Shown here in pieces: positions 13,380-25,899 of a stretch of 64,000 nucleotides of DNA. Both the position numbers and the translations under genes were made by a program. The notes under the pieces are model-generated. The model did not search any database. It had not been told where the DNA came from and saw only the letters and a program-made list of their open reading frames with translations. Every line of letters begins with the position of its first letter. Position 1 is the stretch's first letter. Source of the stretch: Welwitschia mirabilis (Eukaryota > Gnetophyta > Gnetopsida > Welwitschiales); contig JBOZIK010000001.1 in NCBI GenBank assembly GCA_051453625.1, forward strand, positions 130,951,509 to 131,015,508, given 5' to 3'.

Positions 13380-15257
13380 ATGTACTCTTGTTTTTTACAA
13401 CAAGAATAGTTGACGAGGTTGAAAGTTCTTATGGATCAACTTTTTATCATGTTGGAATTTATCTAATTAAGATAAACAAGTTTTATGATTCTCTTATAAA
13501 TTTATAATATTAAGTTAATGTGTAGAACGATAGGAATTATAATAAACGTTAACAAGTAAAACATAGACTTTATCATATATAAATTCATAAGGTGAAAAAC
13601 TAAGTGAATTACACCAAGTTGTATGATAAGATCAAAGAACATCATATAGTCTAAAATCCTATGATTTCTTATTGATAGATACAAGTTTCTAAAGCATCGT
13701 TTTAATTTTTCTATTAGTACTTTTAGCTTCTCCATTGGTTTGATAATGGTAAGTACAAGGTACTTGATGTTATATCCCAATAGATAAAAGAAGTTTTCTA
13801 AAAAGATGATTGATGAAGTGAGTTCCTTGATCACTAATAATTATTTAAGTAAAGCCAAAACATTGAAAATTTTAAGTTATAACAAAGTTACAAATAGTTT
13901 GGGCATCATTTGAGGAAGAGGGAACTACTTCAATCCATTTAGTCACATAATCTACAACCACTAGAATATAATTTTTATTATTATAAGGTGATTTAATTAT
14001 GCTTATTAAATTAATTCCCTAATAATAAAAAGAGGCACAGTCAATAATAGGTTTGAGGGATATTTCTTATGATTGTAAAAGGCTACCATAACATTGACAT
14101 GCATGGCACCATTAAGCATAATTGAAAGAATCCTAAAAAAAACTAAGCTAATAAAATATGGAGCGAAGAATTTTTATGGCTATTTTATAACTACTAAAAT
14201 GTCTAGCACAAACATCACCATAGTAAAGATGAAGGATATTAGATTTTTCTCATTATGGTACATATTTTTTAATAATTTTATTCTTACACCTATGACAAAG
14301 ATGGGGTGCTGTCCACTTATAGTAACCTAACCTATAGAGAAACGATTTTCTTTTATTATAACTCTAATTTTATAGTGCTTTTAAAGTAATAAGATAATTA
14401 ATGATATTAGCATAATATAGAGGGAGATAAGTAAAAGATATAGCAAATAGTAATTCATCTAGAAAAGAATCATTGATAAAAAGATTATCAGAAGAAGAAG
14501 AAATATGCGATAGGTGATCTGCTATGTTGTTGTGCTTTCTTACCTTATCTATGATGGTGAGATTGAATTCTTACATTAAGAGGATCCATTTAATCAACAT
14601 AGTACTAGAATATTTCTTAGTTATCAAGCATTTAATCATCACATAATCTATGTAGACATTTGTATGAAAGCCTAAAATATAATTTTAAGATTATTGAGGT
14701 AAAATATTATATCTAATATCTCTCTCTTTAGAGTTATGTAATTTGTTTGAGCTTTGGATAATATTTTACTATGATAAGATATGACTTTCAAATTATTTTC
14801 ATATTTTTATCCAAGCATGCCACTCATAGAAAAATTACTAGCATTACACATTTTACTATGATAAGATATAACTTTCTAATTATTTTCATATTTTTGTCCA
14901 ATCATACCACCCATAGAAAAATTACTATAATCATACATTAACTTGAAATCTTTTTCCCAATCTAGTTTCATTACAATAGAAGCATAAGGAGGTTTACATT
15001 TCAGTTTATTAAAATCAAGATAATAAGATTTATTTTAATAAAATATAGCTTCTTTTTCTAGTAAAGAGTAAATGGGTTTATAAATCTTTGCCTAATCTCA
15101 AATAAACTAATGATAAAATCACAATGACCAAGGAAGGATTAGACTCATTTTACATTGATTGAAGAAGTTAGGTTTTGAATGATATCAAACTTTTCAGGGT
15201 CCATCCTAGTTTCTCTTTTACAAATGTAATTACTTAAAACTATTCCATTATCAACTA
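13380..15257 (-). pseudogene. Element A second (duplicated) integrase/RNase H block
   Basis: Homologous to 15358-17205, in the same orientation and order, but clearly diverged from it. It retains an integrase CxxC pair (C-H-A-C-Q) at the position matching 16142-16156, and the downstream remnants of the catalytic core and 3' region. It is full of stops. The copies meet at the 100-N gap, so this is either a true ~1.85-kb tandem duplication inside the element or a join of two related contigs. Confidence 0.7.
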
Positions 15258-15357
15258 NNNNNNNNNNNNNNNNNNNNNNNNNNNNNNNNNNNNNNNNNNN
15301 NNNNNNNNNNNNNNNNNNNNNNNNNNNNNNNNNNNNNNNNNNNNNNNNNNNNNNNNN

Positions 15358-16850
15358 GTTGTGTAAAAGATGTACTCTAGTATTGTATAATAAGATTAGT
15401 TAACCAGGTTGAAAGTTCTTATGGATCAGCTTTTTATCATCTTTGAACTTACTTTGGGCTTTATGAATAAGTTGATGATGAATAAATTGAGTTTATTTTT
15501 CATCTAAATGATCAAATCAAGCTAAATGAGTTTTAAGATTCTCTTCTAAATTTACAAAATTAAGTTGATGTATAGAATGATAAGAATTATAATAAACATC
15601 AATAGGTAAAACACAAACTTTACCGTATACAAGATTATAAGATGAGAAGCCAAGTAAATTACACCAAGTGATATGGTGATCCCAAAGAACATAATTTAGT
15701 TTAAAAGACTATGACTTTTTATTAGTAGAGACAAGTTCTTAAAGCATTTTTTAATTTCTTTATTAGCATTTTTGGCTTATCCATTGGTTTGAGGATGATA
15801 AGCACAAACTACTCTATGTTCTATACCAAAGGATAAAAGATTTTTTCTAGAAAGATGGTTGATGAAGTGAGTTCCTTAATCACTAATGATTATTCAAGGA
15901 AAATTAGAGCATTAAAAAATTAATTTCTAATAAAGTTACAAATAGTTCAAGTATCATTTGAGAAAGTAGGAATTACTTCAATACACTTAGTCACATAATC
16001 TATAGCTAGTAAAATGTGATTTTTATCTTAAAAAGGTGGTTTAATTAGGACTATAAAATCTATTCCCTAATAATCAAAAGGTTCACACTTAAGAATAGGT
16101 TTGAGGGGCATTTTTTGTAATTGTAAAATGCTACCAAAACATTGACACACATTGCACCTTCTAGCATAATCAAATGAGTCCTGAAAAAGACTAGGCCAAT
16201 AGAATCTAGAGTGAAGAATTTTCATGGCTATTTTTTGATTGTTAAAATGTCCACCACAAATATCAAAGGTGAAGGATATTAGGTTTTTCCCATTATAGTA
16301 TACATTTTCTCATAATTTGATCCTTACACCTATGATAAAGATGGGGCGCTATCCACTTATAATCATCTATCCAATAGAGAAAATATTTTCTTTGATTATA
16401 AATGCAATTTTGTGGTGTTTTTAGAGTAATAATATCGTTGATGATATCTGCATACCCTGAAGGGGGATGAGTAGAATATATAACAAATAGTTATTCATTC
16501 AAAAAAGAATCACTAATACAAAGATCATCAGAAGAAGAAGTAAGGTGTAATAAGTGGTCTACTATGTTGTTGTATTTTCTTGCCTTATCTATGATGGTGA
16601 GATTAAATTCTTACATTAAGAGGATCCATCTAATCAAGCTAGCACTAGAATCTTTATTGGTTATTAAGTATTTAATTGCCACAAGCTCTGTGTAAATATT
16701 TGTGTGGAAGCCTAAAATACAATGTCTAAGAGTATTGAGGTAAAACATTATGGCTAACATTTCTCTCTTGGTAGATGAGTAATTTGATTAAGCCTTAGAT
16801 AATGTTTTACTATGGTAATATATGGCTTTAAAATCATTTTAATATTTTTA
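15358..16850 (-). pseudogene. Element A integrase remnant
   Basis: Minus-strand translation resembles Athila-type integrase: a His-box region with GGHF, an SRFYWPSLF-like linker, a CNVCQ zinc pair (16156-16142), then a W/G-IDF-like start of the catalytic core, an AIDYVTKC motif and a degenerate SD-GTHF segment. In the intact family this enzyme inserts element cDNA into chromosomes. Many in-frame stops replace Trp and Gln codons, so no functional protein is possible. Confidence 0.8.
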
Positions 16851-17159
16851 TCTAATCATTTCACCTACAGCAAAATTCCTAGCATTGCACATTAACTCAA
16901 AATCTTTCTTCCAATAAGGTCTTATTACAATAGAAGCATAAGAGAGTTTATGTTTTAGTTTATTAAAAGAAAGCTAGAAAGATGTATTCTAATTAAATTT
17001 AGCTTTTTCTTATAGCAATGAGTGTAGTGGTTTACAAATTTTAGCATAATCTTATATTAGGTCACGATAAAAACCATAATGTCCAAGGAAAGATTAGAGT
17101 TTCTTAACATTAGTTGAAGGAGAAGTGTTGAATGATACCAACCTTCTCAAGGTCCATCT

Positions 17160-17700
17160 TAATTTTTCTTTTAAAAATGTAGTGGCCTAGAAGAATTTCA
17201 CTTTCAACTAATAATAAGCTATTTTTCCAACTTAAATTAAGGTCATATTCTATGCATCTATCAAGGACTTTTTCTAATCTTTCTAAGATTTGATCAAAGG
17301 TTTTCCAAAGATTGAAAAGTCATCCATAAAAATTTCTATCAAGTCCTCTAACATGTCCAAAAGGATGTCCATGATAGCACATTAAAAAATTCTGGGAGTG
17401 TTACATAATCCAAAAGACATTCATCTAAAAGCAAACGTCTCAAAAGATTAAGTAAAAGTTGTTTTGGCTTGGTTTTCACTAGCTATGCAAACTTATTTAT
17501 AATTGCTATATCCATCTAAAAAGAAATAGAAAGCATATCCCTGAATTCTATCAATTATCTGGTTAAGAAAGAATAAGGGACAATGATCTTTCTTTGTAAC
17601 TTCATCTAGTTTTCTAAAATCTATGCACACTCTTCATTTCTCATCCTTTTTTGGTACTACAGTTAAGCAACTAACCCATTTACTATCTAATATAGCGTAA
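17160..17700 (-). pseudogene. Element A reverse transcriptase remnant
   Basis: The minus-strand frame shows the conserved RT series of the Athila/Tat branch: SKWVS near 17690, VVPKK, RVCIDFRKLD, DHCPLFF, FLDGYSNY, KTTFT, FAFR, MSFGLCN, then the catalytic FMDDF (MDD codons end at 17319; motif 17330-17319) and a GHYIF-like thumb. The YXDD-type motif is intact as FMDD, but stops interrupt the frame, for example at a Gln position after NYK. RNase H should follow at 17160-16850 but is too degraded to delimit. Confidence 0.85.
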
Positions 17701-18329
17701 ATGATTCTAGCATCCATTAACTTAATGATTTCATCCTTGACTACTTGTTTAAGCTCTGGATTTAATCTTTATTATGGTTGCCTAATAGGTTTTGCATTTT
17801 CCTCTAGATAGATTTTATGATAAACATTAGAAGAAGGAATAGTAGATAAATCTTTATGAGACTAAGCAAAAGTATGAATTTTGGAAGTCAAAAGGGAGAT
17901 TAATTTTGAATCTTATTTATGAAAGATATTTTCATTTATTATGAGAGGTTTATTGCAATCACTATACATAAGATTTTTTAGATTCAAATTAATATTTTGA
18001 ATTCTTAACTCATGTAGTAGATGATCTCACTCAAAGTATGAGTTTTTCTTTGTTGTTAACAGTTGAACTTCCTTATAGACTAAGTGTTCTACTTCTTATT
18101 TATTCTAATCTAAAAAGTGATTTTTCAAATGATCAAAGTTGGATGTATCAAAGGCTTCTAAGTTTTTAATCTCAAGTGGATCATCATAAAGCATAGGCTC
18201 ATGTAACATAGACCATCTTTCTTCAAGGGGAAGATGTTAAAGGAATAAGGTTGTTTAATATGATTTTCTACATTTCATTCATTACCTAGGTCTTTATTAG
18301 CTACATTAAAAACTCTAATTGAAAACTTT

Positions 18330-18790
18330 TTATTTCCTAGATGACACTCTATCATTGCAGTCCTTGTATTAATGATGCAATGGGCTATTGCATAGAAGGC
18401 TTATCCTAGAACTAATGGGTAACCTCCATTATGTTTGACTTCTATGACAACCACATATATCAGATAGAAGGCCTTTTTAATTTAAATAACTAAATATTTG
18501 ATGATCCCTAATGGTTTCTTAACTGAAGCATCTGCTAATTCTAAGAGAATCTAAGTAGGCTCTATTCTACCTTCTAAATCGAGTCTCTTATAAATATGTA
18601 ATGGTATGATGTTGACACTCATTCTAATATCAATTAAAGCAATTTTTATTCTTTCATCTTCCTCTAATATAACACTTACTGTTGCTACCCATAAATCCTT
18701 AAATTTTGGAGATTTCTATAACACTAAGTTTGTGAGATATTAAGCTAGAAAGACTTTGCTAGGAATAACTCATATTTTATTTCTTCTTGT
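18330..18790 (-). pseudogene. Element A protease remnant
   Basis: Collinear with the better-preserved protease of element B (49781-49300). It covers the region from the SVNIMPL-like patch through the ILGRP-like end, with the same spacing of PLH-C-RLGL and GIIKD-like motifs in broken frames. In life it would cleave the Gag-Pol polyprotein. Confidence 0.65.
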
Positions 18791-18849
18791 TAAGTCTTTC
18801 CATAGCATCAAGTATTTTGGATTTTCTTGTAAACTTTTTTAGAATAGTA

Positions 18850-20612
18850 AGTTTATGCTCACATTTTACAGCAAGGTTTTAAGATTTTGATTGAAAGTTG
18901 AACTAGTTTCAAGCCTATCAACCTAAAGGATAGCTAGTTTCTTTTCTGTTTATTATGAAGAATTTTTTTTTTTTTATTTTTTACTTTTGCCAAGAGAAGA
19001 AAATTTGTAATTTTCTAGTATTTTGATGTCCTCTTTTTCCTCCTCATTCCTAATGTTGTTTTGGAAGGTTGATACTTTATAAGAAAAAGGGTTTACTTCA
19101 TGTGCACTTCGTGTTACAACCTTATAATCTTTTCTTTTATTGGGGTTTGTAGAGCTTGTGATGCTAATGATCCTTTTAGTTTTTGGTCTGCCAACAAGGT
19201 TTCTTGAAGGACACTACTGAGTTCTCAATGTTGGTATTTGTGTTTTCTTGTAACTTTGTAATTTTATCTATAGAGTTTTGAGTGAATCATCTTAATGTTA
19301 AAAATTTGATGAACTTGTTTGAAAGTTTGAATTTTTAAATCAATTTTTAAAAAGTTAAATATTGGTTTGGAAATTTTTGAATTTGTTGTCAAAGGTTTAT
19401 GTATTCATCCTAGGTTGTGACTGGTATTGGTTTTTGAAGTTTAAAATTTTTTTGTTGAAATCACAGACTTCTTCATGTATTTTCTTCTTCTATGTTGGCA
19501 ATAGTAGATAATCCTTAGTTATGTGATAGTTAGTCTTGCATAAGTCAAATGTTGGTATAACATTTGACNNNNNNNNNNGACTTAATTGCTGATTTTGCAT
19601 CTAGAATCATCTTAATGTACTTTTCCAAAGTTGTTGTGAATTCCTTAATCAAATTTATAGGGTTATCTTATATTTTTTCTACCTACGTTTCTTGTTTTAT
19701 CTCTTTTAAATATTTGATGATTTATCCTACAGTGTAGTTATCTCTCAATGTTGACCAAGTTTAGCTCACCTCTACAAGTTCTTCTAATGTTTTCTAGGCA
19801 TTTTCTAATGTAAGGTTCATTAGGTTTCCATCACAAGAAAAATCTATGAGTTATTTTATTTGGCTATTAAAACCATTATAAAAGTAATCTATTATCTCTT
19901 CTCATGTGAAAGTGTCTATTGGATTAGAGTAAATTACAATAAAGAAGTGTTCGTATGTGGAAGTATAATCCTCATTTGTTTGTTGTTGAAAATTTGTCAC
20001 TTCCTTTTTCCTTTTTCAAATGGTTTTTTCACTTATAAATCTCTTAATGAATACTTTTTGGACTTGATTCGAAGATTTTAAACTCTTATCAGGTATAGTT
20101 TTCAATCAAAGTTTTTCCTTTCCTTTTAATGTAGTGTGAAAAATGACCATATAATTATGATCGCTAATTTTTTTCTTTTCGTTTCCGGAGGTAATAACTA
20201 ATTATTTAATATCTGAAATGTGTTGGAGGGGATCCTCTTTGTGTTTGCCACTAAAAATGGAATAGGAATTTAAATTCTTTAATTTAACATCATCTCCTAG
20301 GGGTAAATCAAAAGGAGGTTGTATTTCTTATTTTCTATTAGCTATTAGTTCCTTACAAGGAAGCTTCGCATTAGGACAAAGGGTTGAAAATTTTATGACT
20401 TGTTTTTACTTTTGTGCAATGTTTGACATAGTGAAACTATCTTCTTCTAACTTATATTCTAAAAAATTTTATTTCATGAAATTAGACTTAGAAGGGATAT
20501 TATATGCACTTGAAGATTGCATTCTCAATTTGATTTTGAAGTCGACCAGTCCTTCTTTAATGTTTTATTCTATTACTATCATTTCTCTCTGATATTTCTT
20601 TTCTAAATGAAC
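18850..20612 (-). pseudogene. Element A gag remnant
   Basis: Minus-strand segments match element B gag: the retrotransposon gag core (KVFIKRF, SEKTI, KRKKEVTNFQQ, NEDY) around 20100-19900, and the degraded zinc-knuckle segment FDLCKTNYHITK (~19560-19510). The putative start, by analogy with B (MVNLE), falls near 20612 just downstream of the leader and PBS. A 10-N gap at 19569-19578 and several stops break it. Confidence 0.75.
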
Positions 20613-21045
20613 GATGTCACAGCATCCTTTAAATAAAAAACAATAGAAAATGAAATCCAAAATAGTTGACAATCATCTGTCTGATCATGGGTACAATAGA
20701 TGGGACCATAAAAGCAGAAAGTTAAACTAAAAGTTATAACCTGAAAATGGAAAAAAATGTTGTCATCCACCTTATCATAGAAACAATAGAGGATAAGATA
20801 GTTATTTTACTATTGAAATAAAAACCAAAAAAAATTCACAAATAGAAAATAAACTAAGAAAGTCTGTGTTGCTATTCCTAGAAAGGATAACAATATATTA
20901 TTACAAATTGAGAAAAATAGAAAATTGTGAACAGAAAACCTATGATTCCTAAATAAAAAATAAAACATTGTTATAAATAAATATTTGAATATAAATATGA
21001 TTTACTTACTTGAGCAATGATAATCCTCATGCTCCTTAGCATCCT

Positions 21046-21063
21046 TCCCTAGCAATGGCACCA
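21046..21063 (-). other. Primer-binding site of element A
   Basis: Minus strand TGGTGCCATTGCTAGGGA versus the Athila-type site TGGCGCCGTTGCCGGGGA: 14 of 18 match, and all four differences are C>T or G>A. It lies directly internal to the right LTR. Confidence 0.85.
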
Positions 21064-21069
21064 AGACAT

Positions 21070-22315
21070 TGCAATTTATATTTTTATAATCTTTTGCATC
21101 TTACTGAATCCTATTAATCAAAATAGATATACTATAAAATATAATGCTCTAGAATAAATGGAAGTGTTCAAATGTTGTAAACCCATTAAAAGCATGCAAG
21201 AGAAGAGGAACAATTAATTTTTAGAGAAAATTTTATATTCTAACTTAAGAATAATTCAAGAAAGTAAACATGCAATGAAATGCAAATGTACTTAACCTAA
21301 ATGAAAACCTATTCGATTACTGAATCAAATTATCAGGAAGATTAGCCATGTATATTCCAAATTATCCAATGAGATTATCACTAATTTAGACCAACTTATA
21401 CTATCACGTGAGTCAAATAAATGTAATGCAAAATGATTCTAAACTACTTTTGTCAACCTTAACAAAGGTTATCCTTAAAACCTATATCATTAATGAGACT
21501 ATCACCAAATTAGTAACGACATAAACCATAACAAAAATTAATAGTATAAATGCATAATAAAGAAACAGAGTTTTATATTAAAAATCAAACTAGCATCTAG
21601 GTTACAAAATAGTCGAGCCTCAGTGGACGATTCATATCCCTTCACTAAGAAAACATCTTTCTGTAACTCATAACATATATCTCCCATCCTTCGATCTCCT
21701 GTTACGAGAATTTATAGTGCATTAAAAATGGATGGAAGAGTCAAAGGGGAAGGAGGGGTAATGTTATTTATAGAATAAAGAAGGCAAAACTATCACATGA
21801 AATGCACTAAAAAATGTACTCAAATTCAAGAAATAAATGGATGAAATATATGAAGATCGACTGGTTATTTCAGGTGTTATCTTGATTGTCATGGAGACGA
21901 CTAAGGGGTTGATGTTTCATGTATTATGATTTGTCATCCTGCATGTTATGAGGACAACCATAGAGATGATGCCCCTTTAAAAAATATAACTTTAGTAGTA
22001 TCAAATCCAGTCCATATCAGCATTCCTATGTGACCTGTGTAGTGTTGTCATCCTACTTGTCATGGGGACAACAGAGAGGACAACAATCCTCTTTATCTTT
22101 CTAATGCAAGAGAAGTCTACCATGTTCTTCAATGATCTTCATATAAGTCACTGAGTATTAGAATGTGTTTAAATGCCTCTAAATATACTCATAATTTCAC
22201 ATTTATATGATCATCCTTTAATTCTTCATAATTCTAAGAACTGCATCTAAACCTATATAAATGCCTTACAAAATAGCTCATAACACCCTATTCAATACAT
22301 ACAATTTGACATGCA
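21070..22315 (-). repeat. Element A 5' LTR (right)
   Basis: Begins TGCAATTTATATT and ends GACATGCA on the plus strand, homologous throughout to 10310-11540. It has a minus-strand TATAAATA at 21772-21765 and hairpin motifs at 21888-21901 and 22059-22072. The two LTRs are visibly diverged, so the insertion is old. Confidence 0.88.
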
Positions 22316-22320
22316 TAATT

Positions 22321-23830
22321 TAACCTAAGCACCCATAGATACTAGCTTAACAATGGTGCAAAAATATATATACTAGTTTTTAACATAAGGGGGTGTCAAG
22401 GTTCTAACTAGATCATTTCTAGAACTCACAAATGCTATGTTGATGATTATGTAAGTAAATAAAGCATTTTTCAACATAAGTGATTACTAGAATTTTAACT
22501 GGATCATCCCAAGGACTCATATATGTCATCCTAGTGATTATGTAAGTATATACATTAGTTTCTAATATAAGGAAACATAAGGGTTCTGATTGAATCATCC
22601 CTATGACCCATAGATGTTACCTTAATATTGTGTAGCTAAATACTTTAGTTTTGAACATAACATAGTGTTAGGATTCTGATTAGACCACTTTTAGGATTCA
22701 TAGATATCACTTTAATTACTATATAGGTAAATACATCAATTTTCAACATAAGGCAATGTCAGTGTTCTAACTAGATCACCCCTACAACTCACAACTTTCA
22801 CCTTATTAATCATGTAAGTAAATACAATAGTTTTCAACATAAGATGATACTAGAATCCTAATGGACCATTCCTAATATCCATAAATACCACTTTTTTAAT
22901 TGTCTAGGTACATATATTAGTTTTCAACATAAGGAGACACTAAGGCTCCAACTAAACCACCTTTAGGATCCACTAATAGTACCTTAGTAATCATGCAGGT
23001 AAATACATTAGTTTTTAATATAAGAGAGCATTAGGATCCTGACTGAATTACCCTTAAGATTCGCAAATGCCACCTTAGTGATTAGGTAGGTAAATGCATT
23101 AGTTTTTAACATAAAAAAGCATCAAAATTCTAACTAAACCATTTTTAGGACTCAAAGATACCACCCTAATGATTGTGCAAGTAAACACATCAGTTTTTAA
23201 CAGAAGAGTATGGTAAGGTTCTAACTAGATCGCTCCTAAAAGCCATAGATACTACCTTAGTAATTGTGCAAATAAATAAATTAGGTTTCAACATAAGGGG
23301 GTGTCTAGGTTCTAATTAGATCATTCTTAGAACTCATTGATGCTATCTCAGTGATTTTGCAAGTAAATGCATTAGTTTTCAACATAAGAAGGCACTAGGA
23401 TTTTGATTAAACCACTTTTAAAACCCATAAATGCATCTCATAATCATGTAGATAAATAGATTAGTTTTCAACATAAAAAGGTATCAGGTTTTTCACTGGA
23501 TCGCCCCTAGGATTTATAGATACCACTTAGTAATCATGTAGGTACATACATTAGTTTTCAACCTAAGGAAATGTTACAATTCTAATTAGATTACTCCTAG
23601 TCCTACAGATATCACCTCGGTGATTATGTAGGTAAATGCATTAGTTTTCAATATAAGGAAGCACTAGGGTTAGAACTAGATCACCCCTAGGATCCACCAG
23701 TACTATCTTAGCAATCATGTAGGTACAAAGATTAGTTTTCGACATAAGGAGGAGCTAGATTCTCAAGGATCTCTCTTAGGAATCATAGATTCCACCTTAG
23801 AAATCTTGTAGGTAAATACTTCAATTATCA
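22321..23830. repeat. 91-bp tandem array B, right part
   Basis: The same monomer as 8690-10309 resumes after element A. Markers at 22378, 22468 and ~22559 are spaced 90-91 bases. About 16 more units follow, ending near 23830. Confidence 0.92.
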
Positions 23831-24059
23831 ACTATAGTAGGATTCACAAAATAAAACTATGATGAAAAGGATAAGTATTTATAATTATAAAGTAAATTTG
23901 TTATGTAACTAAATAAAAGAATATATAAATTTATTCCTTATTAACCAGTAACTAAGATTAAAAAATGTCATGATCATTATAACTCCCATATCTAATGAAA
24001 ATTCTAGTTATATAAAGGTTTAGCAAGGGGCTAAGAGTAGATGGCATGAAAGGAAGCAT

Positions 24060-25110
24060 AAATTAGTGGGTTATAAAATATCATGTAAATACTTAGATCA
24101 ATGCTTTAGGGAAGAGATTTAATAAACTTCATACTTTATTCAAAAGTAACCATGCTAGTGTAGAAGCATTGCAAAAAGAAATTGACAATAAATTAGACTC
24201 TATTCTACAGGTTTTGGCAGGATGAATATGGAAACAAAGCATATGTGAAACACAGTCTTAAATCCAGCTTATACTTTAGGCTTAGAATAAGAAGATAGAT
24301 TAATTACCTAGGTAATCCTCATAGTTCCCACAGCATAGAACTTCATTAAGCGTCAAAAAAATAATTGCTTAGTGCAAATATCAAGTTTCTCATCACAAGG
24401 AACCATCCCCATAAAATGAAAGATCATGATTTAATTGAATATATCAAAAAAGTAAAAATTTGGATGTATGTGAGTGCCCATGAATCTTATGAAGAAGCTT
24501 TAGAATGCCTACAATATATCAAGAATCACTGCAAACTAAAAAAATGCATAGAATAAACTATGGAGCATATATGCAAGTATGTTTATAATTTGAGATGTTG
24601 CAACATGGTTGAGCCATCTTATTACATAGAAAATGACTAGGTTTACTAGTTTTAGTTTATAGAAGAATTATGAAAATATATTATTCTAGATTAATTTTTC
24701 AAAGATAAGATAATGTAATTTAAATATCTATGCTTACGAAGAAGAACCCTTGATGAATACTAGGAGGATTTCTAAAGGCTTATTAGATATCAAAAACATT
24801 GAGACTCATAAGAACTTAAAAAAAAACTTCATGGGAATTCTTCCATAAATATTGCAAAATCTAGTTTACCCATTAGAATCAAAATCACTTTAATAATCAT
24901 ATCAAAAGAACAAATACTATATAAATTAGAGCAATAACTTCCTGTTAAGCTAGAATGGATAATACTATATAACAATCACAACGATCATTGAACTATCAAA
25001 ACATGCCATCCTAACAATTAAGTGGAACATCAATAATAAGAATAAATCATACAACTCCAATGTGTCATCACTACAAGATGAAAGAACATATCATGAGAAA
25101 GTGCCCTAAT
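24060..25110 (+). pseudogene. Plus-strand Ty3 gag remnant with zinc knuckle (element D)
   Basis: Degenerate gag after array B. A short coiled-coil-like stretch (EALQKEIDNKLDSILQVLA) lies near 24160-24230, a gag-core-like region with TLDEY..DF..LIRYQK lies near 24750-24810, and a zinc knuckle lies at 25063-25104. The knuckle fits Cx2Cx4Hx4C except that the second Cys is Tyr (tgc>tac), followed by a basic tail. Frames are interrupted throughout. Gag would package element RNA. The assignment to a chromovirus-like lineage comes from the RT downstream. Confidence 0.6.
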
Positions 25111-25229
25111 AAAAAAGAAGAAATTGAGAAAAATCCACTTACTATCAAACAAGGACAAACATAAACTAGGAAGTGGGTCTTTTGTGGCCATCCAAATAGG
25201 TTTTATGTGAAACCATGTTTTATTAATTG

Positions 25230-25540
25230 ATCTTAAAGGATTTCTAAAAAATAAACCTATGTTATTTCTTATTAATAATAGTGCTAATGAAAATTTCATT
25301 TCCTCAAAAATTATAAATTCCTTTCAAAATAAGATATATAGGAAATCTAGCTTTAAACTAGAAGTCACAAGTGACAAAGTGATAACATAGTCAGGCTTTT
25401 ATTCAAAGTTAAAATTTATCATTAATGGATTCAGTTTTACAAATAAATTTTATGTCTTTAATATTAAAAAATATGATGTAATATTAAGCATGTTCTTCTT
25501 GAATAAGTACAATATAAAAGTTACATTTCATGAATAATCT
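25230..25540 (+). pseudogene. Element D aspartic protease remnant
   Basis: Translation shows a LINNSANENFISSKI stretch where chromoviral proteases have LIDSGAxxxFIS, and ends with KYDVILSMFFLNKYN, matching the usual DYDVILGMDWL end. The catalytic D-S-G has become N-N-S, so the enzyme is dead. It lies between the knuckle and RT, in the expected Ty3 order. Confidence 0.7.
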
Positions 25541-25899
25541 CTTTTTATTCTAAATCCATCTTGAAGCTAGATTCTCAGAGAGGAAGACAGAAAGAAAAAA
25601 AATTATTTATGATAAAAAAATGAAATGCATGAAGCCATCAAAACAACACAATTATCATGTGTTATCATCATGAAATAAGGTATAGTCCAACTATCAAAAG
25701 AACTAAATGAATTCCATGAAGTATTCAAAGGTAGACTATGCTTATCATCAAAGTGAAAAGTTCCATATGATATAGATATTATACCTTATGCATAACTAAT
25801 TTCCTAAGCTTTATATTATTTTTAAATTATTGAACTAAGAAAATTCAATCTACAAATTAAATAATTTGTGAAGGAAGGAAAAATTTGACCAAGTGCATC

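Larger units (their letters stand above)
10310..22315 (-). mobile_element. Element A: Athila/Tat-branch Ty3 LTR retrotransposon, defective
   Basis: Order on the minus strand: 5' LTR (22315-21070), PBS (21063-21046), gag, protease, RT, RNase H-integrase, a second integrase block, a non-coding 3' region, polypurine stretch, 3' LTR (11540-10310). Both LTRs start TGCA and end TGCA. Flanks tcatt (10305-10309) and taatt (22316-22320) differ at one base, as an old 5-bp target duplication. It lies inside array B, whose 91-bp unit continues on both sides. All genes are broken. Gaps lie at 15258-15357 and 19569-19578. Confidence 0.9.

Noticed and set aside
8690-23830. CRISPR-like array
   Set aside because: The 91-bp units are contiguous and diverged along their whole length, with no constant repeat/unique spacer pattern; plant tandem repeat instead.
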